DNA of 13,770 nt from Gammaproteobacteria bacterium (GCA_030618475.1 JAUXDG010000049.1:1-13770), one strand, 5' to 3'. Numbered from the stretch's first letter, positions 1 through 7,076 are shown. The notes: generated by a model from the sequence alone, not told the origin. Translations and numbers: made by a program.

Positions 1-2
1 CA

Positions 3-1565
3 CTGCCGTGGGCAAAGACATGGGTCAGGTACTCGGGTGGTTACCTGCCGAGCGAGCGCCGAGCCATGGAGAAGAAGCTGCGCGAGGGCGCGATCGACTG
101 CGTGATATCCACCTCGGCGCTGGAACTGGGCGTGGACATAGGTGCGCTGGATGTGTGCGTGTTAAACGGTTACCCGGGCACCATCGCCGGTACCTGGCAG
201 CGCCTGGGCCGTGCCGGACGGCGCCAGCGCACGGCGCTGGGTGTGCTGGTGGCGAGCAGCCTGCCGCTGGACCAGTACATTATCCGCAACCCGGAGTTTT
301 TCCTCGGCGCCTCGCCGGAGCAGGCGCGCATCGATCCCGACCAGTTGCTGATCCTGCTGGATCATATCCGCTGTGCAGCGTTTGAACTGCCGTTCCGCGA
401 CGGTGACGCCTTTGGTAAGGAGGATCTCAAGGAAATGCTCGCCTATCTGCAGGAGCACGGCGTGGTGCACCAGGAAGGTGGCCAGTGGCACTGGATGGAC
501 GACAGTTACCCGGCCAACAGTGTCAGCCTGCGCTCGGTGGCGGAAGGCAACTTCGTGGTCATCGATACCAGCGGCGGTGCGCAGACGGTGATCGCCGAGG
601 TCGATTACAGTTCCGCGCCGGAGACCATTTATGAAGGCGCCATCTACATGATCCAGTCGGCACCCTACCAGGTTGAAAAACTCGACTGGGAGGGCCGCAA
701 AGCCTTCGTCACCCGCACGCGCGCGGACTACTACACCGACGCCATCGACTATACGCGGCTGAAAATCCTGGATGAAGAAAACGCAGGAGCAGCCGAAAAA
801 CCGACGGGCAGTTGTGCCCATCAGGGTATAAACCCCGCCTCCGGCGCGACGGGTCTGGAACACCATCGCGGTCAGGGGGCCGCACCTGCATGCTTCACTG
901 TCTCACAGGGTGAAGTGCATCTGGTCAGGCGCATCGCCGGTTACAAGAAGATCCGCTATTACACCCACGAGAACGTCGGCTACGGCAACATCGACCTGCC
1001 CGACCAGGAGATGCACACCACAGCGGTGTGGTGGCAGGTGAATCCGGATGCACTGTTCGCGCCTGCGGGGCTTGGTGATTCCCCTGTAGGAGCGACCCCA
1101 TGGCCACGATCATTCACGTCACACCAACAGGCGCTGGATGGTTTCCTCGGCGCCGGTTATGCCCTGCATATTGTCGCCGCCATGCGTATGCTGTCGGAAC
1201 CGCGGGACATCGGCCGCGCAGTGGGCGACGGCAATGCCGAATGGTTTGCCACCGTCGGTGCCAACGGCCGCGGACAGATGCGCAACAGTGAGGGTGAAGC
1301 GATTGATCCCGGGCAGTTACAACGTTTTACGCCGACGCTGTTTCTGTATGACAACTACCCGGGGGGGATCGGCATCTCGGCGCCGCTGTTCGAAAACAGG
1401 GCTGCGATTGTGGCCGATGCACAGGCGCTGGTGAGTGCCTGTGACTGCGCGCACGGCTGCCCGAGTTGTATCGGGCCGATACTGGCGAGTGACGAGGTAC
1501 GGGGGTATTCGCCGAAGCAGGTCGCATGGCGGGTGTTATCGCTGCTCACCGACCATAAACCGTAG
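3..1565 (+). CDS. mrfA: DEAD/DEAH-box helicase, YprA/MrfA (Hrq1-like) type, C-terminal part (5' end outside window)
   Basis: The frame is open from the left edge, so the ATG at 66 is internal and the N-terminal ATPase lobe is missing from view. Numbering from that ATG, residues 17-26 (ALELGVDIG) are superfamily 2 motif V and residues 45-52 (QRLGRAGR) motif VI. The C-terminal half carries the family's HENVGYG and EMHTTAVWW segments. It also carries four cysteines, C459, C461, C465 and C468 (CDCAHGCPSC), the zinc site of the DUF1998 region. B. subtilis MrfA is a 3'-5' helicase acting in mitomycin-C damage repair with the nuclease MrfB, and the next gene here is a MrfB-type nuclease, so a repair role is likely. 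Two stretches, about residues 240-275 and 341-349, look like translated REP palindromes absent from the family. The TAG stop lies inside another palindrome. The frame is unbroken, but activity with these inserts is uncertain. Confidence 0.88.
   Translation: MPWAKTWVRYSGGYLPSERRAMEKKLREGAIDCVISTSALELGVDIGALDVCVLNGYPGTIAGTWQRLGRAGRRQRTALGVLVASSLPLDQYIIRNPEFFLGASPEQARIDPDQLLILLDHIRCAAFELPFRDGDAFGKEDLKEMLAYLQEHGVVHQEGGQWHWMDDSYPANSVSLRSVAEGNFVVIDTSGGAQTVIAEVDYSSAPETIYEGAIYMIQSAPYQVEKLDWEGRKAFVTRTRADYYTDAIDYTRLKILDEENAGAAEKPTGSCAHQGINPASGATGLEHHRGQGAAPACFTVSQGEVHLVRRIAGYKKIRYYTHENVGYGNIDLPDQEMHTTAVWWQVNPDALFAPAGLGDSPVGATPWPRSFTSHQQALDGFLGAGYALHIVAAMRMLSEPRDIGRAVGDGNAEWFATVGANGRGQMRNSEGEAIDPGQLQRFTPTLFLYDNYPGGIGISAPLFENRAAIVADAQALVSACDCAHGCPSCIGPILASDEVRGYSPKQVAWRVLSLLTDHKP
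783..889. repeat. REP-like palindrome pair inside the helicase coding frame
   Basis: The left arm starts GCAGGAGCAGCC at 783. The right arm, 863-889, is inverted: its reverse complement begins GCAGGTGCGGCC and ends ACCGCGATGG, matching the GTAGGAGCGGCC...GGCCGCGATGG type seen intact downstream. A CCGGCGCGAC tail at 841-850 resembles the 3' end of a direct copy. The whole segment is read through in frame as a low-complexity stretch between the family-like KILDEEN and GEVHLVRRIAGYKK parts of the helicase. The right arm is clear and the left arm is degenerate. Confidence 0.6.
1086..1111 (+). repeat. REP-like palindrome inside the helicase coding frame
   Basis: This direct copy begins GTAGGAGCGACCCC and ends TGGCCACGATC, closely matching the intergenic copies. 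It is translated as VGATPWPRS within a stretch (GLGDSPVGATPWPRSFTS) that does not look like conserved helicase sequence. Recognisable sequence (LDGFLGAGYALH) resumes just after. The TAG in GTAGGAGC is out of frame, so reading continues. Confidence 0.65.
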
Positions 1566-1627
1566 GAGCGTCGCCCTTCGGCGCGATCAGTATAGCGCGA
1601 TATCGCGGCCAGGAGGCCGCCCCTGCA
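1562..1627. repeat. REP-like inverted pair between helicase and exonuclease genes
   Basis: A direct copy at 1562-1588 (GTAGGAGCGTCGCCC, ending CGGCGCGATC) is followed by an inverted copy at 1602-1627. The reverse complement of the second begins CTGCAGGGGCGGCC and ends TGGCCGCGAT. Together they form a BIME-like unit that fills most of the 81-nt gap between the two genes. The TAG of the first copy is the helicase stop codon. Confidence 0.8.
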
Positions 1628-1646
1628 GGCGAAATTAAAAGATCCA

Positions 1647-2852
1647 ATGAACCTCAAATCCAGACTATCACGCCTGCAAAGCCAGGCCGGTACCGGCGTT
1701 GCTTCCCCTGCACCTGAACCCACGGTGTCGGACCTGCGCGCCCGCATTGCACAGCTGGAAAATAGAGGCCCGGGAAAAAGGGGACTTGCGCCTGCAGGAG
1801 CGCCGTCCTGCGGCGCGATCATGGCGGCACTCGAAGGCGAACTAATCACCGACGGCTTGATTCGCATCCGCAAGCGTTTTTCGCTCAGCGGGAAGCTCGG
1901 TTCGATTGCCTTGCAGACGTTACGCAACAGGCCGTGTCTGCCGGGCGAACCGGAAAACGAAAACCTGCGGCGCGTCTACATCGATACCGAAACCACCGGA
2001 CTGTCCGGCGGCAGCGGCACCCTCGCCTTCCTGATCGGCATCGCCGTGGTCGAAAACGACGCCATCGAGTTAAGCCAGTTTCTCATGACCCGCTTCGCAG
2101 CCGAAGCAGCATCGCTGTCGGCCTTCGCCGAAACCCTCTCCCCCAACGACCAGCTGGTCAGCTACAACGGCAAAAGTTATGACCTGCCGCTGTTGATCAC
2201 CCGCTTTCGCATGCAGGCCATGCAACACCCCTTCGACGGGCTGCCGCACCTGGACCTGTTGCACCCGGTGCGGCGTCTGTTCAGCCGACGCTGGGCTGAC
2301 TGCCGGCTCATCAGCCTGGAACAGAACCTGCTTGGCTTCAGCCGCGTCGATGACCTGCCCGGCAGCGAAGCGCCCGCCGCCTGGTTCAGTTATATTCGCA
2401 GCGGTCAGGGTGCCCAGCTCATCAAAGTGGTCGAGCACAACCAGCAGGACATTGTCTCGCTGGCCGTTACGCACAGTGTGCTGACACAGGCCATTGCACA
2501 ACCGCAGGCCTTTAATGTAGACCTGTACGCCCTCGCCCGCTGGCTGTCGGAAAGCAGTGAGGACGATGCCCGTGAACTGCTGCAGTCGCATGCAGATGAA
2601 CTCTGCGACGACGGCAAGCGTTTATTGGGCCAGCTTGCACGGCGTGCCGGTCATTGGCCACAGGCCATCGCTATCTGGGAAGCCCTCGCCGCCGCCGGCT
2701 GCACCGATTCGCTGGAACGCCTCGCCAAGTATCACGAACACATCAGCAAGGACCTGGCCGCCGCGCGGCGTTGTTGCAACCTGCTGCCGGGCAACACCTC
2801 CCGGGAACATCGCCGCAGGCGAATTGAAGGCAAGTTAAACCGCCTGCTGTAG
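1647..2852 (+). CDS. mrfB: YprB/MrfB-type DEDDh 3'-5' exonuclease (RNase H-like fold) with TPR-like C-terminus
   Basis: The 401-aa protein has an RNase H-like nuclease core at about residues 105-285 and a helical, TPR-like tail at about 285-395 (LARRAGHWPQAIAIWEALAAAG). The expected acidic and histidine residues are present: D113 and E115 in YIDTETTG, D179 in SYNGKSYDLPLL, and H264 and D268 in EHNQQDIVSL, a DEDDh set. B. subtilis MrfB works with the helicase MrfA in repair of mitomycin-C lesions, and the same helicase-nuclease order occurs here, 81 nt apart, suggesting one transcript. The N-terminal 100 residues are poorly conserved in appearance. Residues 48-59 (APAGAPSCGAIM) are encoded by a REP-like palindrome. 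The TAG stop also falls inside a REP-like copy, so the original C-terminus may have been slightly different. The ATG at 1647 precedes a helical MNLKSRLSRLQ start, but no strong ribosome-binding site is visible. Confidence 0.88.
   Translation: MNLKSRLSRLQSQAGTGVASPAPEPTVSDLRARIAQLENRGPGKRGLAPAGAPSCGAIMAALEGELITDGLIRIRKRFSLSGKLGSIALQTLRNRPCLPGEPENENLRRVYIDTETTGLSGGSGTLAFLIGIAVVENDAIELSQFLMTRFAAEAASLSAFAETLSPNDQLVSYNGKSYDLPLLITRFRMQAMQHPFDGLPHLDLLHPVRRLFSRRWADCRLISLEQNLLGFSRVDDLPGSEAPAAWFSYIRSGQGAQLIKVVEHNQQDIVSLAVTHSVLTQAIAQPQAFNVDLYALARWLSESSEDDARELLQSHADELCDDGKRLLGQLARRAGHWPQAIAIWEALAAAGCTDSLERLAKYHEHISKDLAAARRCCNLLPGNTSREHRRRRIEGKLNRLL
1793..1820 (+). repeat. REP-like palindrome inside the exonuclease coding frame
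   Basis: The element begins TGCAGGAGCGCCG and ends CGGCGCGATC. Its core, CGCCG-TCCTG-CGGCG at 1801-1815, is a perfect 5-bp hairpin. It is read in frame as APAGAPSCGAI in the N-terminal region of the nuclease, before the catalytic domain. Confidence 0.7.
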
Positions 2853-2955
2853 GAGTACTGCCCTTCGGCGTAATGGTTGTTGAGCGTCATCGCGGCCAGC
2901 GGCTCCTACAGGGGGTTGGTGGATCACCCGTAGGAACGCTACACTTCGGCGCGAT
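2849..2955. repeat. Cluster of three REP-like palindromes after the exonuclease gene
   Basis: There are three copies: direct at 2849-2876 (GTAGGAGTACTGCCC...GGCGTAATGG), inverted at 2888-2909 (reverse complement begins GTAGGAGCCGCTGG and ends CCGCGATG), and direct at 2930-2955 (GTAGGAACGCTAC...GGCGCGAT). The first contributes the TAG stop codon of the exonuclease. The cluster takes up most of the space before the YbaK-type gene, and no intrinsic terminator with a T-run is seen there. Confidence 0.8.
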
Positions 2956-3023
2956 ATCGCGCGTTTTTGATGTAACTCAATTCCGTTCCATGCCAAATGC
3001 ACTAAACTTTTATTAATTCGATT

Positions 3024-3030
3024 AAGGAGA
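3024..3030 (+). promoter_or_regulatory. Ribosome-binding site of the YbaK-type gene
   Basis: AAGGAGA lies 6 nt upstream of the ATG at 3037 and fixes that start. The AT-rich stretch just before it (2997-3023) may hold the promoter, but no convincing -35/-10 pair could be assigned. Confidence 0.8.
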
Positions 3031-3036
3031 TGAAAA

Positions 3037-3507
3037 ATGGCCGTCGCACAGACCGTTGAGGATTATCTGGCAAAGCACGGCATCGATTATGAGCTGGTAT
3101 TGCATCCGCATACGAGTTCCAGTCACGAGACCGCCGAAGCCGCCCATGTCAATGAAGACCACATCGCCAAGGCGGTCATTGTCAAGGATACGGGCGGCTA
3201 TGCCATGGTAGTGGTACCAGCCAGCAACTGGGTCGAAATTGAGCATCTTCGCAAGGAACTCAAGCGGGACTTTCACCTGGCCACAGAGGACGAACTCGCA
3301 GAGCTGTTCAGCGATTGCGAAGCGGGTGCTGTGCCGCCGCTCGGCCCCGCTTACGCGATCGAGACCTTCCTGGACCAGGCGCTGAGCAGCCTGGCCAATG
3401 TCTATTTCGAGGCCGGCGACCATGAAAAACTGGTCCATACCAGCGGGGAGGATTTTCGAACCTTGTTGGGCGGTGTCAGACACGGTTACTACAGTCATGA
3501 TGATTGA
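3037..3507 (+). CDS. YbaK/ProX-type aminoacyl-tRNA deacylase domain protein
   Basis: This 156-aa protein consists of a single YbaK/ProRS-associated editing domain, a family that hydrolyses mis-charged aminoacyl-tRNA (for example Cys-tRNAPro for YbaK, Ala-tRNAPro for ProX) in the cytoplasm. Visible family marks are HIAKAVIVKD (residues 42-51, with conserved lysines K45 and K50) and GAVPPLG at 97-103, the glycine-proline loop typical of the fold. The length matches stand-alone members. A strong AAGGAGA ribosome-binding site fixes the start. The TGA is followed 32 nt later by the M28 peptidase gene, so they may be cotranscribed, although no functional link is apparent. The substrate amino acid cannot be told from sequence. 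Confidence 0.85.
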   Translation: MAVAQTVEDYLAKHGIDYELVLHPHTSSSHETAEAAHVNEDHIAKAVIVKDTGGYAMVVVPASNWVEIEHLRKELKRDFHLATEDELAELFSDCEAGAVPPLGPAYAIETFLDQALSSLANVYFEAGDHEKLVHTSGEDFRTLLGGVRHGYYSHDD

Positions 3508-3539
3508 GCCGTGAACACAGTCGCTGACCGACTCGGCTG

Positions 3540-4553
3540 ATGCGATACCAACGGGGCATTTACGGCAGTCTCGGCTCGGCGCTGCTACTGGCGTTCATCC
3601 TGGCAGGGGGACTCTTCTATATGACACACATGCCCGGCAAACCCCATTCCGGCGCACTGCCGCCGCTCAGCAGCGGGGAGGCGCAGCTGGCCGATGGCCT
3701 CAGGCAGCATATCGCTGTGCTGGCCGGTGACATCGGTGAACGCAACATCTGGCGCGACGATACACTGGATGCGACGGCCGACTATATCGAAAAGACCCTG
3801 CAGGCGTCGGGCTATGTGGTGTCTTCACAATACTTCACGGTGCAGGGCAAGGCTGTGCGTAACCTGGAGGCGGTGCTTGACGGCACGTCACGAGCAGAGG
3901 AAAGCGTTGTAATCGGCGCCCACTACGACACCGTCAGCGGCTCCCCCGGCGCCAACGACAACGGCAGTGGCGTTGCCGCGCTGCTCGAGATCGCCCGCCT
4001 GCTCAGCAACAGGACACTGGCGCGCAGCGTCCGGCTGGTGGCCTTCGTCAACGAAGAAGCGCCCTTCTTCTACAGCTGGGAGATGGGCAGCCACCGCTAT
4101 GCGCGCCGCGCCCGGAAACGTGGCGACAAGATCACCGCCATGCTCTCGCTGGAAACCATCGGCTATTACGCCGACGCCAAAGGCAGCCAGCGGTTTCCCA
4201 ACCCGGTGTACGGCTGGCTGTATCCGGACACCGGCAATTTCATCAGCTTCGTGGGCAACATCAGATCGCGCAAACTGGTGCGGCAATGCCTGCGCTCCTT
4301 CCGCAGTCACACCGCCTTTCCGGCCGAGGGTGTCGCTGCACCGGGCAACATGACGGGCATCCACTGGTCGGATCACTGGTCGTTCTGGCAGGAGGGTTAT
4401 CCGGCGCTGATGGTGACGGACACGGCGCCATTCCGCTACCCGCATTACCACGCCAGTACCGATACGCCGGACAAGATCGACTACGACCGTCTCGCCAGAG
4501 TGGTGGCCGGCCTCGCCAGGCTGACCGCGGACCTGGCGCAGCCAGGGCCATAG
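3540..4553 (+). CDS. M28-family zinc aminopeptidase, membrane-anchored
   Basis: The 337-aa protein starts with a positively charged MRYQR and one hydrophobic segment at about residues 8-28, followed by a periplasmic peptidase domain, so it is probably anchored in the inner membrane facing outward. The di-zinc M28 site is recognisable: H128 and D130 in GAHYDTV, D140 in GANDNGSG, the E172/E173 pair in VNEEAPFF (general base and metal ligand), E205 in LSLETIGYY and H304 in YPHYHASTDTPDKID. Members cleave N-terminal residues from peptides. The substrate here is unknown. No strong ribosome-binding site precedes the ATG at 3540, which sits 32 nt after the YbaK-type gene, so translation may depend on the upstream gene. 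It converges with the minus-strand gene ending at 4599, and no terminator hairpin is seen between them. Confidence 0.87.
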   Translation: MRYQRGIYGSLGSALLLAFILAGGLFYMTHMPGKPHSGALPPLSSGEAQLADGLRQHIAVLAGDIGERNIWRDDTLDATADYIEKTLQASGYVVSSQYFTVQGKAVRNLEAVLDGTSRAEESVVIGAHYDTVSGSPGANDNGSGVAALLEIARLLSNRTLARSVRLVAFVNEEAPFFYSWEMGSHRYARRARKRGDKITAMLSLETIGYYADAKGSQRFPNPVYGWLYPDTGNFISFVGNIRSRKLVRQCLRSFRSHTAFPAEGVAAPGNMTGIHWSDHWSFWQEGYPALMVTDTAPFRYPHYHASTDTPDKIDYDRLARVVAGLARLTADLAQPGP

Positions 4554-4598
4554 CGCTACCGTTCATGCCATAACAGCCGCGGAGCCGGTTCGATTTCA

Positions 4599-4988
4599 TC
4601 AGTGCAACAGTTCCCTGGCAAGGTTGGTCAGGTTAGCCGTACCCCCGTTAGCGAGCATACTGACAAGACTGCCGAGACCGTCATTGTCCTTAACGAAGCG
4701 CAGAAAGCGGGGCATGATCGCGCTCAACCCGGCGCAGGCCATATCGCTGCCGATATCGAGTCGCTCAGCCAGACCCGTAACATCCACTGATATCAGCAAC
4801 TTCGATAACTGCTCCCGGCCGTCGGCGTTCAACAACCTGGATAAGTCACTGCTCTGCAAAGCATCGATGAAGCTGGATATCGCCTCCGGTATAAAACGCT
4901 TTGCCTGGTCGCTGCTGAAGCCGGCATTTTTCAGTTCGCTGATTGCATTTCCAGCGTCTGCGTCGAGATACTGTTGCACGAGGTCCAT
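4599..4988 (-). CDS. Small conserved-looking helical protein of unknown function
   Basis: I do not recognise this 129-aa protein with confidence. It has no signal peptide and no clear membrane segment, and it is predicted mostly helical, with amphipathic stretches (VQQYLDADAGNAISELKNAG, SSFIDALQSSDLSRLL) and a glycine-rich end (LGSLVSMLANGGTANLTNL). The pattern loosely recalls DUF937/DUF2780-type soluble proteins, but that is only an impression. It is believed to be real because a strong GGAGGAA ribosome-binding site (4995-5001 on the opposite strand) precedes the ATG and a TTGACA element lies further upstream. It stands alone on the minus strand, convergent with the peptidase gene and divergent from the MscS gene. 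Confidence 0.7.
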   Translation of the reverse strand: MDLVQQYLDADAGNAISELKNAGFSSDQAKRFIPEAISSFIDALQSSDLSRLLNADGREQLSKLLISVDVTGLAERLDIGSDMACAGLSAIMPRFLRFVKDNDGLGSLVSMLANGGTANLTNLARELLH

Positions 4989-4994
4989 CGTGAT

Positions 4995-5001
4995 TTCCTC
5001 C
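4995..5001 (-). promoter_or_regulatory. Ribosome-binding site of the small minus-strand gene
   Basis: On the minus strand GGAGGAA precedes the ATG at 4988 by 6 nt. It supports both the reality of the 129-aa gene and its start. Confidence 0.75.
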
Positions 5002-5056
5002 AGGTCGGTAAATAACAGCTAGTCCTGTTCAGAAAAAACACTAGTGCTCTATCCAT

Positions 5057-5087
5057 CTGATAACTACGGGTTCAGTTAGTTTGTCAA
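5057..5087 (-). promoter_or_regulatory. Candidate sigma70 promoter for the small minus-strand gene
   Basis: On the minus strand a perfect TTGACA (5087-5082) is followed after 19 nt by TATCAG (5062-5057), a 4/6 match to the -10 box. The spacing is longer than the ideal 17 nt, so this is tentative. The rest of the 334-nt divergent gap (4989-5322) holds no recognisable gene. It is less GC-rich than its neighbours and contains four GTCAC words. Confidence 0.3.
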
Positions 5088-5322
5088 CGTTCACGGCACC
5101 AACAGTAGGCGCCCTGCCCTCGCCGTTCAAGCAGCAAAAGGCAAACGTCACAAAAATTAACAGTTGCTGTCGAACTGTCACGACCCCAGACAGCCTCCCG
5201 CCGCTTTGCAAACAATTGTCACAAATGCGTCACTGCTATTGCGCAGTTAACCACCGTACATTCTACTTGCCAACCATGAGCGTTTTCATAGCAAACACCG
5301 GTCAAATTAAAGGAGTAACGAC

Positions 5323-6147
5323 ATGGACAAAATCAACGCACTAGCCGACCCCGATCTCATTCAAACTCTTATTATCCCGTGGGCCATCAAGATCGCTGTC
5401 GCGCTGGCGATATTCATCATCGGGCGCTGGATCGCCAAATGGCTGACCGGCGTGGTACGCAAACTGATGGCAAAATCCAATATGGATGACATGCTGATCC
5501 AGTTTCTCGGCAACATTGTCTACACCATCCTGCTGCTGGTGGTCGTCATGGCAGCCCTCGATCATATCGGCATCCAGACCACCTCGCTGCTGGCCGTGTT
5601 CGGTGCCGCCGGCCTGGCTATCGGTCTGGCCCTCAAAGACTCGCTGGGTAACTTTTCCTCAGGTGTCATGCTGATTCTGTTCCGCCCCTTCAGGGTGGGA
5701 GACTTCATCGAAGCCGGTGGAGAAAGCGGCGTGGTCGAAGCAGTCAGTATGTTTGCAACCATCCTGCGCACCGGTGACAATCGTGAAGTGATTATCCCCA
5801 ACAGCCAGATCTACGGCGGTACGATTGTCAATTACTCGACCAATGAAACCCGCCGTATCGACCTGGTGTTCGGCATTGGTTACGACGATGACATCGCAAA
5901 GGCCAAACAGACTCTGGAGGGCATCATGCAGCAGGATGAGCGCATCCTGGCCTATCCCGCACCAGCCGTCGCTGTGGGAGAGCTGGCAGACAGCAGCATC
6001 AACTTCAACGTGCGTCCGTGGGTCAAAAGCGCCGACTACTGGCCGGTGCGTGCCGATATGCTGGAAAAAGTCAAACTGGCGTTCGACGCCAACGGTATCA
6101 GCATCCCGTACCCGCAACAGGATGTCTATATGCACAACGTTGCATAA
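5323..6147 (+). CDS. mscS: Small-conductance mechanosensitive channel, MscS family
   Basis: At 274 aa this is close to E. coli MscS (286 aa). It is an inner-membrane channel that opens under membrane tension to release solutes on hypo-osmotic shock. Three membrane helices are visible at about residues 17-40, 60-80 and 86-118. The third is the glycine/alanine-rich pore helix (LLAVFGAAGLAIGLALKDSL), followed by the signature LFRPFRVGDFIE at 119-130, the beta domain (VIIPNSQIYGGTIVNYS) and the alpha/beta domain ending ISIPYPQQDV. An AAAGGAG ribosome-binding site lies about 10 nt before the ATG at 5323. The gene appears monocistronic, with its own upstream region of over 300 nt and an intrinsic terminator just after the stop. 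MscS paralogues are numerous, so the symbol denotes the family. Confidence 0.93.
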   Translation: MDKINALADPDLIQTLIIPWAIKIAVALAIFIIGRWIAKWLTGVVRKLMAKSNMDDMLIQFLGNIVYTILLLVVVMAALDHIGIQTTSLLAVFGAAGLAIGLALKDSLGNFSSGVMLILFRPFRVGDFIEAGGESGVVEAVSMFATILRTGDNREVIIPNSQIYGGTIVNYSTNETRRIDLVFGIGYDDDIAKAKQTLEGIMQQDERILAYPAPAVAVGELADSSINFNVRPWVKSADYWPVRADMLEKVKLAFDANGISIPYPQQDVYMHNVA

Positions 6148-6177
6148 GCCGCGACAGCATAATCGCAGATCGCGACA

Positions 6178-6208
6178 GGCACCGCCCCGTTCGGGCGGTG
6201 CCTTTTTT
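6178..6208 (+). terminator. Intrinsic terminator after the MscS gene
   Basis: A perfect 10-bp stem, GGCACCGCCC (6178-6187) with GGGCGGTGCC (6193-6202), has a CGTTC loop and is followed directly by six T. It lies 31 nt after the MscS stop and separates that gene from the signalling operon. Confidence 0.93.
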
Positions 6209-6273
6209 CTCCCCTCGGGCCGGAAACCCGCCTTCGTGTAACAAAGTTTCACATTTCCCACGTCGACGGGTGA

Positions 6274-6302
6274 TTCCCAAACTCGCCGTTAACGCATAGA
6301 AT
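6274..6302 (+). promoter_or_regulatory. Candidate sigma70 promoter of the response regulator-FecR-CHASE2 operon
   Basis: TTCCCA (6274-6279, 4/6 match to the -35 box) is separated by exactly 17 nt from TAGAAT (6297-6302, 5/6 match to the -10 box). It lies between the MscS terminator and the first gene, leaving a leader of about 40 nt. The ribosome-binding site before the ATG at 6349 is weak (ACAGG about 10 nt upstream). Confidence 0.45.
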
Positions 6303-6348
6303 CGGGTCGTAGGGAACCTCTGACGCTAAACATAACAGGTTAATCTCG

Positions 6349-7050
6349 ATGCGAATTGCAGTCCTGGAAGATGATCCGGCCCAGCAGGAGTTGATATGCT
6401 GCTGGCTGACAGAATCCGCTCACGAATGTCACGGTTATCAATCCGGAAACACCTGCCGCGATGCCTTGCGTCGCGAGACCTTCGATCTGCTGATCGTGGA
6501 CTGGAACCTGCCGGATACCAGCGGTCCCGAGGTGGTGGTCTGGGTCAGGGAAAACCTGGACTGGAACATACCGATCTTGTTCACCACCAGCAGGGACCGC
6601 GAAGAAGATATCGTGCATGCGCTGCAAAGCGGCGCAGACGACTACATGACCAAACCGATAAAACGCGGGGAAACCATGGCGCGCATCAGCGCCTTGCTGC
6701 GCCGCGCCCTGCCTGACAATGCGGATAACGAGCTTTACAGCTGCCCGCCCTTCGAATTCGATCTGCACAATCAGCAGGTGACGGTCGACGATCAGGCCGT
6801 CAGTCTTACCCACAAGGAATTTCAGCTGGCGCTGCTTTTGTTCCATAACAGCGGCAGACTGCTGTCACGCAGTTATATCCTGGAAAACGTCTGGGGCGTG
6901 CGTTCCGAGATCAGTACACGCACGGTCGATACCCACGTCAGCCGTTTACGCAATAAGCTGGGCATACGGCCGGATCGTGGCTGGCGCCTGAACGCGGTCT
7001 ATCATCACGGTTATCGGCTGGAAACTGCAGAGCTGCTGGAAACAGGCTGA
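6349..7050 (+). CDS. OmpR/PhoB-type response regulator
   Basis: The 233-aa protein is a two-domain transcription regulator. The receiver domain (about 1-118) has the acidic pocket E7-D8-D9, the phosphoacceptor D51 in LLIVDWNLPDTSG, T79/T80 after beta-4 and K102 in YMTKPIK. The winged-helix DNA-binding domain (about 128-228) has the typical LTHKEFQLALLLFHNSGRLL and RTVDTHVSRLRNKL (recognition helix), ending GYRLE. When phosphorylated it should bind promoter DNA as a dimer. The cognate kinase is probably the CHASE2 kinase encoded two genes downstream, since no other kinase is present and the three genes are tightly packed on one strand. The target genes are unknown, and autoregulation is possible. 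Confidence 0.92.
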   Translation: MRIAVLEDDPAQQELICCWLTESAHECHGYQSGNTCRDALRRETFDLLIVDWNLPDTSGPEVVVWVRENLDWNIPILFTTSRDREEDIVHALQSGADDYMTKPIKRGETMARISALLRRALPDNADNELYSCPPFEFDLHNQQVTVDDQAVSLTHKEFQLALLLFHNSGRLLSRSYILENVWGVRSEISTRTVDTHVSRLRNKLGIRPDRGWRLNAVYHHGYRLETAELLETG

Positions 7051-7076
7051 TCATCGACAATGCCAGGACGACACCG

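Noticed and set aside
162..866. 234-codon open frame on the minus strand
   Set aside because: It is antisense to the helicase motifs V and VI. Long shadow frames are expected in GC-rich coding DNA.
783..2955. CRISPR-like repeats in the first 3 kb
   Set aside because: The copies alternate in orientation, vary in sequence, have no regular spacing and lie partly inside genes. They fit REP-like palindromes, not a CRISPR array.
3888..4451. 187-codon open frame on the minus strand
   Set aside because: It is antisense to the M28 catalytic region, with low-complexity valine/alanine-rich translation and no ribosome-binding site.
5081..5344. 87-codon open frame before the MscS gene
   Set aside because: The translation shows no family resemblance and no ribosome-binding site, and it runs into the MscS start. 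It is better explained as an upstream regulatory region.
5659..6261. 200-codon open frame on the minus strand
   Set aside because: It is antisense to the MscS gene and crosses that gene's terminator hairpin, so it is not credible as a gene.
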